Origin: Paraflavitalea soli
GTDB lineage: Bacteria; Bacteroidota; Bacteroidia; Chitinophagales; Chitinophagaceae
Direction of reading: 5' to 3'
DNA: 64,000 bases
Assembly: GCF_003555545.1 (NCBI RefSeq)
Contig: NZ_CP032157.1
Coordinates: 7,568,546-7,632,545, forward strand
Notes under the pieces: model-generated
Databases searched by the model: none
Seen by the model: the letters and a program-made list of their open reading frames with translations, nothing else
What the model was told of the DNA's origin: nothing
Translations under genes and position numbers: made by a program
Shown: one piece after another, positions 1-8,585 of the stretch
How the letters are laid out: each line of letters begins with the position of its first letter
Position numbering within the stretch: the first letter of the stretch is position 1

Positions 1-1204
1 TGGACTTGTAAGCGCTATGCTGCTTTCATCAGTGGCATCAGCACAATGTATACCACCTTCCATGACTTTTAAAACGCCCACGCTTATTGGCGGGACCGCC
101 AGGCAAGTCGGCGCCATATACAAGTTTGCCAACGTTGCTACCGGTGTGGATGCCACTATCCAGATTATGGGCCTTACCGGTGGCGCTGGTTTAAATGATA
201 TGGATAATACTACCCAAGGCTATTACGATGCCTGGCAGCCCTATGTAACAGCGGGGGGTAGTGGCACCTCTTACCTTGATTGGAAAATCACTTTCAAGAA
301 AGCAGGCACCACTATTGATACTTTATTACGCTGTCTGGCTATTACAGCAGTAGACATCGATGGTGATGGCAGCAGGCTGAAAGAGTTTATTGTGGCTTCA
401 ACACCCGGCGCTTATGCCGTTGACCCCAATACCAATCTCACTGTTTCTTTTGATGGTGTCAATTCACATGCTACCGGTAATGTATCCACTGTACCAAACA
501 TTGATACTTCCGAAAGAAAGTATATGTTCCAGATGAACTTTACCAACGTTAGCACCATCTACTATCGAAATGGTTCTATCTCTACCAAGTCTGCCACCGA
601 TGTGCGGCATACCTGTATTTATTTCAAATCCTTTTTCGATACCGACCTCATTACCCTGCCCGTTAGGATTGTTGCTTTTACAGCAAAAACAGGAACAGAA
701 GGTGTGAACCTCGAATGGACCACCGCCGATGAAAAAGAGGTGCAGCAGTATACCGTACTAAGAAGTGTTGATGGAGTGAATTGGGATAATATAGGCAAAG
801 TGAATGTGCAGCAGGATGTAAGGAATTATGCTTTTTTAGATAAAACAAAAGCAACTGGCAGAGTATACTATAAGTTACAACAAACCAGTACAAGTGGCAG
901 TGTAGGCTTTTCACGGATCATTGGTGTTAACAACCATGCCGGCGGAGCTTTGTCTGTTATTATCCCTACACTGGTTAGCAAGAATATCCCTGTCCAACTG
1001 GAGACTCCGGTCGCCGAAGTGTATCATTTAGCCATATACAATAGTCAGGGAAGCATTATCAGCCAGCGGTCTTACACAGCGCAGCCAGGCATTAATTTCC
1101 TGCAGTTGCAGTTACCTGGTCAGCATGCCGCTGGTATGTACATGGTTGCTGTGCGAAATACACAAGGCGTCGTAATTGCCCGTTCAAGAGTAATAGTGCA
1201 GTAA
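1..1204 (+). CDS. T9SS-exported protein with type A C-terminal sorting domain (5' end cut by window)
   Basis: The reading frame is open from the first bases of the window, and the codons before the first ATG (base 17) still read as the hydrophobic part of a signal peptide ending ASA before QC, so the true start lies upstream. The central part is not recognised. From about residue 215 comes the LPVRIVAFTAK...VNLEWTTADE stretch, a fibronectin-like linker common in Bacteroidota exported proteins. The last 80 residues (AIYNSQGSII..., LQLPGQHAAGMYMVAV, ending SRVIVQ) match the form of a T9SS type A sorting domain. Inference: exported through the inner membrane by Sec and then through the SprA pore to the surface. 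Function of the body is unknown; confident only of the export class. Confidence 0.75.
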   Translation, partial: GLVSAMLLSSVASAQCIPPSMTFKTPTLIGGTARQVGAIYKFANVATGVDATIQIMGLTGGAGLNDMDNTTQGYYDAWQPYVTAGGSGTSYLDWKITFKKAGTTIDTLLRCLAITAVDIDGDGSRLKEFIVASTPGAYAVDPNTNLTVSFDGVNSHATGNVSTVPNIDTSERKYMFQMNFTNVSTIYYRNGSISTKSATDVRHTCIYFKSFFDTDLITLPVRIVAFTAKTGTEGVNLEWTTADEKEVQQYTVLRSVDGVNWDNIGKVNVQQDVRNYAFLDKTKATGRVYYKLQQTSTSGSVGFSRIIGVNNHAGGALSVIIPTLVSKNIPVQLETPVAEVYHLAIYNSQGSIISQRSYTAQPGINFLQLQLPGQHAAGMYMVAVRNTQGVVIARSRVIVQ

Positions 1205-2041
1205 ACCTGTTCTGTCCATAACAAACAATAACAATTGATCGCTACAGTCGGGCGACTGCATGCATATTAAGCTTTACCTGGGCAAAATGCTCAATTATCT
1301 TCCTGAGTTTTAGGGGTAATGGAATTCGTTACCTTTAAGATCGGGTTGTACGTATTTGTTCCCGGCCCGCCGGGGCATTCCCCGGTAACGATTGCTCCAA
1401 ACTCCTCCTCCTGTAAAAAGAAAAAGACGACACCTCTCAGCATCGCCTTTTCACGCAAAAAAAATTTTCATCTCAGGGGCTCGTTAACCTTTCTGGTTTT
1501 ACCTGGATTTGTTGGATCTTAAACGGCTCTTTTCACAGGAATGGATTCGGTTCGGTTGTTTCAGGATATATGAACTTATAAAGTTTCGTTTTCAAAGGGT
1601 GTGATCGCCTTTATTGGGTTAGGTATGGGTTACTATTTAACAGGCATCAAAGAAAAAGAAAGTTGACTGACATTGGATTTTAGCTGGCTTCATAGAATAT
1701 TAGAATTCTTTCTGGACGGTTATTTAAAGGACATTGGACGGTCTGAGGTTGCTAATCCTCGTCAATCAACTTCTATAACAAAAGTAATTGTGGATAACTA
1801 TGTGGACAAGAGCACATTTGCTTCATTTTAACATTTCAGTTTTTACTATACCCATCGTAACAAACCTAGTGGGTATTGGAAAAACACCTTATATTTCATC
1901 GTAGTTATCCTATTTAAAAATAGTTTAGGCTATATTATTAATTAGTATAATTTCGTAAATATCCTATAGTATTTCTCACGAATTTTTCGCATTTTGTTCG
2001 CTGAATTGGGCCGTACCCCTTATATTTAAAATACAACCCGA
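1205..2041. other. Gene-poor stretch of 837 bases, AT-rich in its second half
   Basis: No open frame here resembles a protein; the only plus-strand ORF of note (1319-1522) has no domain, no convincing start context and low-complexity composition. A small perfect hairpin lies at 1370-1385 (CCGGGG, loop CATT, CCCCGG). Two DnaA-box-like nonamers lie at 1789-1797 and 1801-1809. The last 150 bases are strongly AT-rich and must hold the promoter of the response regulator at 2042, but I cannot place a good -7 box (nearest TAATTTCG near 1939-1946). Confidence 0.5.
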
Positions 2042-2710
2042 ATGAAAAACATTGATAAGGTAATCAAAGTAGCTATTGCGGATGACCATGCCCTCTTCCG
2101 GGCAGGGGTCAAAACCTCCCTTTCTTCCAAAAGGGACGTGGAATTGATTGCCGAAGCAGACAATGGAATGCAGCTGCTGAACCTCCTCAAACACATTGAG
2201 CCCGACGTTATTTTACTCGATATCCAGATGCCCATCATGGATGGCATCCAGACCCTCCCCGAGATCAGGAAAGTGCGTCCCGATGCCAAGGTCATCATCC
2301 TTTCCATGCACAATGATCATTCTATGATCAGCAAACTCATGGAAATTGGCGCCAATTCCTACCTCACCAAAAATTCTGATTCTGAGACCATCTACCAGGC
2401 CATCAAAACCTGTTACGAACAGGAATTCTTCTTCAATGAACTGACCAATAAGGCCCTCCTGACCGGCTTGCGCACCAAGCGGACCGACCTGGCCAGTCCC
2501 CAGGAAGTGAACCTGTCCGATAAAGAAACACGCGTGTTGAAGTTGATGTGCGAAGAAAAGACCACCAAAGAGATTGCAGATATCGTAGAGATCAGCCCCC
2601 GTACAGTAGAAGCTATCCGCGATAAACTCAAAACCAAAACCGGCGCCAAATCCATGGCTGGCCTGGTCATGTATGCAGTGAAAAATGGCATTATTGATCA
2701 ACCTCAATAG
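2042..2710 (+). CDS. NarL/FixJ-family response regulator
   Basis: A two-domain response regulator of 222 residues, the usual length. The receiver domain spans about residues 8-125 with the acidic pair D14/D15, phospho-acceptor D60 in ILLDIQMP, S88 and K110. A LuxR-type helix-turn-helix follows at about 155-215 (LSDKETRVLKLMCEEKTTKEIA, SPRTVEAIRDKL). It should bind DNA after phosphorylation by a histidine kinase. No kinase gene is adjacent, so the partner is unknown. The aminotransferase gene starts 61 bases downstream on the same strand; co-transcription is possible but unproven. Family call is secure; regulon cannot be told. Confidence 0.93.
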   Translation: MKNIDKVIKVAIADDHALFRAGVKTSLSSKRDVELIAEADNGMQLLNLLKHIEPDVILLDIQMPIMDGIQTLPEIRKVRPDAKVIILSMHNDHSMISKLMEIGANSYLTKNSDSETIYQAIKTCYEQEFFFNELTNKALLTGLRTKRTDLASPQEVNLSDKETRVLKLMCEEKTTKEIADIVEISPRTVEAIRDKLKTKTGAKSMAGLVMYAVKNGIIDQPQ

Positions 2711-2771
2711 CGATTATCACAGGCTTTTTTTGGCTAAAAGCTAAAGGCTAATAGCTAATGGCTTTTCTTCC

Positions 2772-3611
2772 ATGAGCAAATTCATTCATTTTAATGGTAA
2801 AATACTTCCTGCGGATGCCCCCCTGGTCTCCGCAGGAAACCGTGGTCTCCGATACGGCGACGGCCTCTTTGAGACCATGCGTGTCGTTAATGGTCGCATT
2901 GTATTGCAGGACCTTCACTTTGACCGTTTGTTCCACGGCCTTTCCGTACTGCAATTTCAATGTCCTCCTTTATTTACTCCACAATACCTGGCCGATGCCA
3001 TCCTGGCCCTCTGCCATAAAATGGCCATCCACCAGGCTGCCCGCGTGCGGCTCAACATCGTTCGTGGCAATGGCGGTTTGTATGATCCGGAGAACCACGC
3101 ACCCCAGGTGATTATGGAGGCCTGGCCGCTGGACGTACCCCCGGGGCTTCACGAAAACGGCCTGGTAATAGATATTTACGATCAGGCCCGCAAACATTTT
3201 GATGTGCTGGCCAACATCAAATCCAATAATTACCTGCCTTATGTCCTGGCGGCCCTGTATGCTAAGCAGCACCGGCTCAATGATTGTCTCCTGCTGAATA
3301 CAGAAGGACGGATTTGTGATGCCACCATTGCCAATGTGTTTTGGATAAAAGACAGCCGCTTGTTTACCCCACCTTTGTCAGAAGCAGGGGTAGGAGGCGT
3401 GATGCGTCGCTACCTGGTAGAAAATACAGCTGGCCAATACCCTGTTCATGAAGAACCCCTTACTCCCGGAATGCTGGAGCAGGCAGATGAGCTCTTCCTC
3501 ACCAATGCCATCCAGGGCATCAAATGGGTAGGCCGGTACAAGGAAAAAGCATACGGCAATAAGTTGACTTCCTTGCTCTATGATCAGTACATAAAGAGGT
3601 TGTGGGTGTAA
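2772..3611 (+). CDS. Class IV PLP-dependent aminotransferase (aminodeoxychorismate lyase / branched-chain aminotransferase-like)
   Basis: Fold-type IV PLP enzyme of 279 residues. Visible signatures are RGLRYGDGLFET (about 24-35), the arginine-rich substrate segment RVRLNIVRG (91-99), the presumed Schiff-base lysine K150 in NIKSNNYLPYVLA, and the phosphate-binding region around LLNTEGRICDATIANVF (about 174-190). Members either transaminate branched-chain amino acids, act on D-amino acids, or cleave aminodeoxychorismate to 4-aminobenzoate for folate (PabC). The short length and overall form favour a PabC-like enzyme, but no pabA/pabB neighbour is present, so the substrate is left open. The ATG at 2772 gives the expected N-terminus. 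Confidence 0.85.
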   Translation: MSKFIHFNGKILPADAPLVSAGNRGLRYGDGLFETMRVVNGRIVLQDLHFDRLFHGLSVLQFQCPPLFTPQYLADAILALCHKMAIHQAARVRLNIVRGNGGLYDPENHAPQVIMEAWPLDVPPGLHENGLVIDIYDQARKHFDVLANIKSNNYLPYVLAALYAKQHRLNDCLLLNTEGRICDATIANVFWIKDSRLFTPPLSEAGVGGVMRRYLVENTAGQYPVHEEPLTPGMLEQADELFLTNAIQGIKWVGRYKEKAYGNKLTSLLYDQYIKRLWV

Positions 3612-3705
3612 AGCCTGCCCTGAATTGTTTAATCCTCACTTCCTTTCATTCAATTTCAGCTTCACAAGTTCACACTGTACAGCCCGTGTAAGTATATTCA
3701 CCCCA

Positions 3706-5022
3706 ATGATCAATAACAATTCCCCCGTCAATATATGTTGGTTTCGCCGGGATCTCCGGCTCGATGACAATGCTGCCCTTTACCATGCCCTCAAACAAGG
3801 CTTGCCCGTTGTTCCCCTGTTCATTTTCGACCCCAATATCCTGGATAAGCTGGAGGAGAAAGCCGACCGCCGTGTCACATTCATCCATGCCGCTCTTGCC
3901 GATATGCAGGAGCAACTGGTAAAGCTGGGATCATCCCTCGAAGTATACTATGGCAGGCCGGATGAGGTATTTCAAAAGCTATTGGATAAATACCCTGTTC
4001 AAAAAGTATTCACCAACCACGATTATGAGCCCTATGCTGTGGAAAGGGATGAAGCCATACGCCGGCTCCTCAACGAAAGAGGCGTATCATTACATACCTA
4101 TAAAGACCAGGTGATCTTTGAAAAAGAGGAAGTAGTGAAAGATGATGGCAAGCCCTACACCGTATTTACGCCTTACAGCAGGCGTTGGAAGGCCACCCTT
4201 ACAGACTTTCAATTGAAAAGCTACCCCGTCAAAAAATACCATCAGCACTTTTATAAACAGCCTCCCCAGAAAATGCCTTCTTTGTCATCCATGGGTTTCT
4301 GGAAAACCGAGATAGTCTTCCCGGCTAAGGCAATGCGCGAAGAGTTGATCAGAAAATACAAAGAGCAGCGCGATTACCCGGCAATTCATGGTACTTCCCA
4401 CCTGAGCGTACACCTGCGCTTTGGAACCCTCAGCATTCGCAAACTGGCCCGGAAAGCCGCCGGCCTTAGCGAAACCTTTCTCAACGAACTTATCTGGCGT
4501 GATTTCTACCACATGATCTTGTGGCATTTCCCCCATGTAGGCAAGGGCAGGGCTTTCCGGCCTGAGTATGAACATATCCGCTGGCGCAATAATGAACAGG
4601 AGTTTGAGTGTTGGTGCCAGGGTCTTACCGGTTACCCTATTGTGGATGCCGGCATGCGCGAGTTGAATGCCACCGGATTCATGCACAACCGCGTGCGCAT
4701 GATCGTTGCTTCTTTTCTATCGAAGCACCTGTTGATAGACTGGCGTTGGGGCGAAGCGTATTTTGCCCGGAAGCTATTGGATTTTGACCTGGCAGCCAAT
4801 AACGGAGGCTGGCAATGGGCTGCCGGCAGTGGTTGTGATGCAGCTCCTTATTTCCGGGTATTCAATCCCTACCTGCAAACAAAGAAGTTTGATCCTGATC
4901 TCAAATACATACGTCATTGGGTGCCGGAATTGGAGGAGCTTAGTTATCCCCGTCCCATTGTAGAGCATGAAGTGGCCCGCAAACGTTGCCTCGAAGCATA
5001 TGCAAAAGCGTTGAAAAAATAA
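3706..5022 (+). CDS. phrB: Deoxyribodipyrimidine photo-lyase / cryptochrome family
   Basis: Light-driven repair of cyclobutane pyrimidine dimers using FAD, with an antenna chromophore. I start the gene at the ATG at 3706 (MINNNSPVNICWFRRDLRL...), because the 27 codons upstream in frame (from 3625) look like non-coding sequence while WFRRDLRLDDN is the normal photolyase N-terminus. This gives 438 residues. The N-terminal antenna domain covers roughly residues 8-135. The FAD domain carries FLNELIWRDFYHMI, the DAGMRELNATGFMHNRVRM segment and the AANNGGWQWAAGSG-CDAAPYFRVFNP segment with the conserved asparagines and tryptophans. It reads as a class I CPD photolyase; a cryptochrome or (6-4) role cannot be fully ruled out. 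Confidence 0.92.
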   Translation: MINNNSPVNICWFRRDLRLDDNAALYHALKQGLPVVPLFIFDPNILDKLEEKADRRVTFIHAALADMQEQLVKLGSSLEVYYGRPDEVFQKLLDKYPVQKVFTNHDYEPYAVERDEAIRRLLNERGVSLHTYKDQVIFEKEEVVKDDGKPYTVFTPYSRRWKATLTDFQLKSYPVKKYHQHFYKQPPQKMPSLSSMGFWKTEIVFPAKAMREELIRKYKEQRDYPAIHGTSHLSVHLRFGTLSIRKLARKAAGLSETFLNELIWRDFYHMILWHFPHVGKGRAFRPEYEHIRWRNNEQEFECWCQGLTGYPIVDAGMRELNATGFMHNRVRMIVASFLSKHLLIDWRWGEAYFARKLLDFDLAANNGGWQWAAGSGCDAAPYFRVFNPYLQTKKFDPDLKYIRHWVPELEELSYPRPIVEHEVARKRCLEAYAKALKK

Positions 5023-5027
5023 GAGAA

Positions 5028-5115
5028 TGTCAGCCTGATTGCGAATTGTCAGGCTGAGTCCCGCAGAGCGGGATAAACTCTGTCGAAGCCTTTACGAGTG
5101 TCAGCTTGAGTTTGC
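5028..5115. repeat. REP-like intergenic repeat with nested inverted repeats
   Basis: Between the convergent photolyase and mqnD genes lie TCAGCCTGA (5030-5038) and its exact reverse complement TCAGGCTGA (5049-5057), then CCCGC-aga-GCGGG (5060-5072), then CTCTGTCGAAGCC and a further GTGTCAGCTTGAG copy (about 5098-5110). The CAGGCTGAG...GTCGAAGCC wording resembles a repeat that I recall in many Bacteroidota intergenic regions; that resemblance is from memory, not a search. Confidence 0.55.
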
Positions 5116-5127
5116 CAAAGGCGTCTA

Positions 5128-5160
5128 AGGGTGGGTCGCCCTCAAAGGGCGGCTCACCCT
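5128..5160. terminator. Strong hairpin between convergent genes (bidirectional terminator candidate)
   Basis: A 15-base arm AGGGTGGGTCGCCCT (5128-5142), loop CAA, and arm AGGGCGGCTCACCCT (5146-5160) pair along their full length, two of the pairs being G-U type. It sits between the stop of the photolyase gene and the stop of mqnD on the other strand. No long T-run follows, so it may equally be part of the adjacent repeat. Confidence 0.5.
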
Positions 5161-5163
5161 GAT

Positions 5164-5994
5164 CTAAAGAAATATCTCTTGCTGAGGTAGCCCAGTCTTA
5201 TGTACCTGTGTATAGATTTGGAGAAACTGCTGTACAGCAGCCTTACCGTCTGCACCCAGGTCAATGGAGTAATTGTTTACATACAGGTCAATATGCTGCC
5301 GCATTACACCCTCACTCATTTCCTGCGAATGTTGTTTCACATAATCTGTTACCTGCGGATAATGCGCAAAAGCATATTCAACACTGGCGCGTATCAATGC
5401 ATTGATACGTTGTTGTAGCGCCGTATCAAATGCCCTTTTCATTACGATCCCGCCCAGCGGTATGGGGCTGCCTGTTTCCGATTCCCAGTACTCTCCCAGG
5501 TCCATCAGTTTTACCAATCCTTTATCCTGGTACGTAAAGCGGTTCTCATGGATGATTACACCAGCGTCTACTTTCTCATGGATCACAGCGTCTTCGATCT
5601 GTGAAAACAATACAAATTGTTTATTCTCTGCTTCCGGAAATGCCAGCGAAAACAGCATATGCGCAGTAGTATGCTCACCAGGTATAGCTATCGTACTGGC
5701 CTTTACCTCCGCGGCGGAGATACCCCCGGCACTGGTGATCAACAGCGGGCCAACTCCTTTACCCAATGCGCCGCCCGCCGGCAACACGATGTAGGAATCC
5801 AGCACCAGCGGCAATACACCATAGCTGATCTTGGTAATGTCCAGCTTTCCCTGCAAGGCCCACTCATTGAGCGTTTGCACATCTTCCAATACTACTTCTA
5901 CTTCTATATCACCTGTATCGATCTTCTTATTGACCAGCGCGTCAAAAATGAAAGTATCATTCGGACAGGGAGAAAACCCCAGTGTAAATTTCAT
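5164..5994 (-). CDS. mqnD: 1,4-dihydroxy-6-naphthoate synthase
   Basis: Converts cyclic de-hypoxanthine futalosine to 1,4-dihydroxy-6-naphthoate in the futalosine pathway to menaquinone. The 276-residue product has the periplasmic-binding-protein-like fold of MqnA/MqnD; the N-terminus GFSPCPNDTFIFDAL and the ITKISYGVLPLVLDSYIVLPAGGALGKGVGP region are characteristic of MqnD. A cytoplasmic enzyme: there is no signal peptide. Its ATG overlaps the stop of mqnB by ATGA, so the two are translationally coupled. Remaining futalosine genes (mqnA, mqnC) are not in this window. Confidence 0.93.
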   Translation of the reverse strand: MKFTLGFSPCPNDTFIFDALVNKKIDTGDIEVEVVLEDVQTLNEWALQGKLDITKISYGVLPLVLDSYIVLPAGGALGKGVGPLLITSAGGISAAEVKASTIAIPGEHTTAHMLFSLAFPEAENKQFVLFSQIEDAVIHEKVDAGVIIHENRFTYQDKGLVKLMDLGEYWESETGSPIPLGGIVMKRAFDTALQQRINALIRASVEYAFAHYPQVTDYVKQHSQEMSEGVMRQHIDLYVNNYSIDLGADGKAAVQQFLQIYTQVHKTGLPQQEIFL

Positions 5995-6644
5995 AATGTC
6001 TTAAAAATATTTATCAACTGATCATTCAGGGCAGCTATCGCTTCTTTCATTTTCCATGCTTTCTTATCTCTTTCCCCCACATAATTGGAAATGCTCCTGA
6101 TCTGTAAAAAAGGAATACCTTCCTGCAGGCATACAAAATGAAAAGCCGCTCCTTCCATTGATTCAACAGTTACCCCATAATTTTGTTGCAATTGTTCAAT
6201 ACGGGAAGCGCGTGTGGTGATCTCATTTACAGTAACCCCATTGACCAGCGCCAGACCCTGGTTCTCCCAATTTATAGTATGCGGGTTGACAAGCCACTTT
6301 GAGGTGGTCGCATGTGCTCCTTCCTTTTGCAGCCCCATCTCAAACAGGTCTTTGAATATCCCATTTTCTTCTACGCCAAGGTCGCCGGTCATCTCCTTTT
6401 CGACCAATACGACCCGGCCCGGAGAGAAGTGCGTCGAAAAACTGCCCCCAATCCCTGCCTGGAGCACATAATCAGGCCGTTTTTCCCGGATGCTTTTCGT
6501 GAGGTAATAGGTGGTCGACATGCTGCCAATACCAGTGACCTGGATGCTCACGGTATGCCCTGACAAAGGGTGTTCAGGGGCCTGTAAAAAATCGATAACT
6601 GGCTGTATTTCAAAGGCTGTGGCTGCTATTAACAGGATATGCAT
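5991..6644 (-). CDS. mqnB: Futalosine hydrolase
   Basis: Nucleoside-phosphorylase-fold hydrolase of 217 residues that removes hypoxanthine from futalosine in menaquinone synthesis. Seen: start MHILLIAATAFEI, the VTGIGSMSTTYYL segment, LQAGIGGSF, and the ESMEGAAFHFVC motif of the active site (about 160-171). The neighbouring mqnD, overlapping by four bases, supports the futalosine assignment over 5'-methylthioadenosine nucleosidase, which has the same fold. A near-consensus -7 box (GATATTTG, complement of 6649-6656) ends only four bases before the ATG, so the message may have almost no leader. Confidence 0.92.
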   Translation of the reverse strand: MHILLIAATAFEIQPVIDFLQAPEHPLSGHTVSIQVTGIGSMSTTYYLTKSIREKRPDYVLQAGIGGSFSTHFSPGRVVLVEKEMTGDLGVEENGIFKDLFEMGLQKEGAHATTSKWLVNPHTINWENQGLALVNGVTVNEITTRASRIEQLQQNYGVTVESMEGAAFHFVCLQEGIPFLQIRSISNYVGERDKKAWKMKEAIAALNDQLINIFKTL

Positions 6645-6676
6645 GCTGCAAATATCCTGAAATCCCCATCATATAT

Positions 6677-6684
6677 TACCTTTG
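6677..6684 (+). promoter_or_regulatory. Bacteroidota -7 box TACCTTTG upstream of the first PTPS gene
   Basis: A full match to TAnnTTTG in the 121-base divergent gap between mqnB and the PTPS gene at 6766. A leader of about 75 bases would result. No convincing TTTG -33 box is visible at the right distance. Confidence 0.45.
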
Positions 6685-6765
6685 CGCCTGATTTTGTAAA
6701 GCCCGGGCGCCACTGGTACCCGGGATTATTATTCCTGTGCATTTTTGAATTGATAATGGTGGTCT

Positions 6766-7176
6766 ATGGTGTACCTCACCCGTGTTGAACATTTTAATGC
6801 AGCCCATAAGCTGTACAACCCCAAGTGGAGCAAAGAGCAAAATGAAACCGTTTTTGGCAAATGCGCCAATGAACACTGGCATGGCCATAATTATGAGCTT
6901 TTTGTTACCATCAAGGGCAAACCCAATCCCGATACTGGTTTCCTCTTTGATGTAAAGCAACTCAGCAAGCTTATAGAAAAGTATGTGCTGGACAAATTGG
7001 ATCATAAAAACCTGAACCTGGATGTAGATTTTATGCAGGGACAGATGTGCTCTACAGAAAACCTGGCCATGGCCATCTGGCAACAGTTGCAACCCCACCT
7101 GCCTGCAGAAGTATCACTCCATTGCATCAAGCTCTATGAGACCCCCAGGATCTTCGTGGAGTATTATGGAGATTAA
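6766..7176 (+). CDS. 6-pyruvoyltetrahydropterin synthase / 6-carboxytetrahydropterin synthase family, copy 1
   Basis: Acts on dihydroneopterin triphosphate, the FolE product. Zinc ligands H14, H39 and H41, catalytic C33, the D79-H80 pair in LDHKNLNLD, and E125 are all present. The cysteine stands five residues before HGH (C-x5-HGHNY) as in animal PTPS, not three residues before as in E. coli QueD. This favours a true PTPS activity or a dual PTPS/QueD enzyme. Length 136 is normal. A second copy follows 125 bases downstream and folE follows that; all on the plus strand. Whether the product feeds tetrahydropterin cofactor or deazaguanine synthesis cannot be decided from sequence. Confidence 0.88.
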   Translation: MVYLTRVEHFNAAHKLYNPKWSKEQNETVFGKCANEHWHGHNYELFVTIKGKPNPDTGFLFDVKQLSKLIEKYVLDKLDHKNLNLDVDFMQGQMCSTENLAMAIWQQLQPHLPAEVSLHCIKLYETPRIFVEYYGD

Positions 7177-7301
7177 TGATCCGTACGCTATGTAATTTTT
7201 ATGAACAATTCCTGGAATGTCCTGTTAAGACCGGATTGCCAGTTTTGTCGTATATAAGACAGTAAACCTATCTTACTATCGTTATTTTAGTACATTGAAA
7301 C

Positions 7302-7715
7302 ATGAATAAGAAAGTAGCAGTTTACAGGAAAGAGCATTTCAATGCGGCCCATCGCCTCTTTAATCCCGCCTGGGATATGGCAAAGAACGATGAGGTATTT
7401 GGGAAGTGCAATAATCCCAACTTTCATGGCCACAACTATGAATTGGTGGTAAAGCTGGTGGGAGAGCCTGATCCTGTTACTGGTTATGTCATGGACCTCA
7501 AATTACTCAGTGACCTGATCAAAGAGGAAGTACTGGAAAAGCTGGATCACAAAAACCTTAACCTGGATACCCCTTTCTTCAAGACCATCAATCCTACTGC
7601 GGAGAATATTTGTGTAGTTATTTATGATTTGCTGAGGCCCAGGATCGATGCAAAGTTCGATTTGCAGGTACGATTATATGAAACGGAAAGGAATTTTGTT
7701 GAATATCCCATATAA
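7302..7715 (+). CDS. 6-pyruvoyltetrahydropterin synthase / 6-carboxytetrahydropterin synthase family, copy 2
   Basis: Tandem paralogue of the gene just upstream, 137 residues. Zinc ligands H17, H42, H44; catalytic C36 in [15 protein letters not shown] (again C-x5-HGH); D82-H83 in [10 protein letters not shown]127 in [12 protein letters not shown]. All active-site residues are intact, so both copies should be enzymes rather than one being a relic. The divergence between the two is moderate: the motifs match but most of the rest differs, which points to an old duplication or separate recruitment. folE begins 86 bases downstream, consistent with one pterin transcription unit. Confidence 0.88.
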   Translation: MNKKVAVYRKEHFNAAHRLFNPAWDMAKNDEVFGKCNNPNFHGHNYELVVKLVGEPDPVTGYVMDLKLLSDLIKEEVLEKLDHKNLNLDTPFFKTINPTAENICVVIYDLLRPRIDAKFDLQVRLYETERNFVEYPI

Positions 7716-7801
7716 GTGGCGGAGAGCTACCTGCTAAGCAGCCACGTTGGGTAGCAGAGCAACCCGGAACCAACAACGCGAAACACGAAACTATTATAGC
7801 C

Positions 7802-8398
7802 ATGGCATATACAAGATCAGAAGAGTACGATGAGAAGATTACTTCAGGCCTCATTGAAACTTACCGCAGCGCCTTGTCTTTGTTGGGTGAAGATCCCAAC
7901 CGCGAAGGATTAACCAAAACACCGGAGCGCATGGCCAAAGCCATGCAGTTTCTTACCCAGGGTTACAGCCTCGATGCACATGCTATCCTCAACTCTGCCA
8001 AGTTCCATGAGAATGTCAGTGAAATGATCATCGTAAAAGATATTGAACTCTATAGCATGTGCGAACACCATATGTTGCCTTTCTATGGTAAAGCACATGT
8101 GGCTTATATTCCCAATGGATATATTACCGGCTTAAGTAAAATTGCACGCGTAGTAGATGTATTTGCCCGTCGCTTACAGGTGCAGGAGCGCTTAACCACC
8201 CAGATCCGCGATGCCATTAAAGATACCTTACGCCCCTTGGGTGTAGCAGTAGTTATTGAGGCTTCTCACCTTTGCATGATGATGCGTGGTGTACAAAAAC
8301 AAAACTCTGTGACTACCACGTCAGCATTCTGGGGTGAATTTGAAAAGAATGAAACCCGCAGTGAGTTTACCAAGCTGATTTCCTCCGATCTGCATTAA
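7802..8398 (+). CDS. folE: GTP cyclohydrolase I
   Basis: First step of the pterin branch: GTP to 7,8-dihydroneopterin triphosphate plus formate. The 198-residue protein shows the type I signature [20 protein letters not shown] with zinc ligands C87 and H90, catalytic H89, third zinc ligand C158 in [12 protein letters not shown], and the [23 protein letters not shown] segment. Homodecameric in known relatives. Placed directly after two PTPS genes, so its product has immediate local users; folD and queE, further along this window, are linked to the same pterin/folate/deazaguanine chemistry. Confidence 0.96.
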   Translation: MAYTRSEEYDEKITSGLIETYRSALSLLGEDPNREGLTKTPERMAKAMQFLTQGYSLDAHAILNSAKFHENVSEMIIVKDIELYSMCEHHMLPFYGKAHVAYIPNGYITGLSKIARVVDVFARRLQVQERLTTQIRDAIKDTLRPLGVAVVIEASHLCMMMRGVQKQNSVTTTSAFWGEFEKNETRSEFTKLISSDLH

Positions 8399-8585
8399 AC
8401 CAATATCCGCAGTAGCCATTGGCAGTAGCAAATCGCTTATTTTCAGGCAACGCGCTGCAGACCTATAAATTACCAAAGCGTTAATATTATTTCAAAAATT
8501 AGCGTTAGAACAATAAAACGATACAGGTTTTGGTTAGTTAGAGTCTTTGTGGCATTTTTGTTCGTCTAAACCTCTATAGCTAAAT

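Noticed and set aside
1319-1522. 67-codon ORF in the first long gap
   Set aside because: No family, poor composition (runs of K and P from low-complexity DNA), no start signal; treated as non-coding.
1739-1775. Short stem with loop TTGCTAAT resembling a tRNA-Ser(GCT) anticodon arm
   Set aside because: No acceptor, D or T arm can be folded around it and the stem is only four pairs; chance resemblance.
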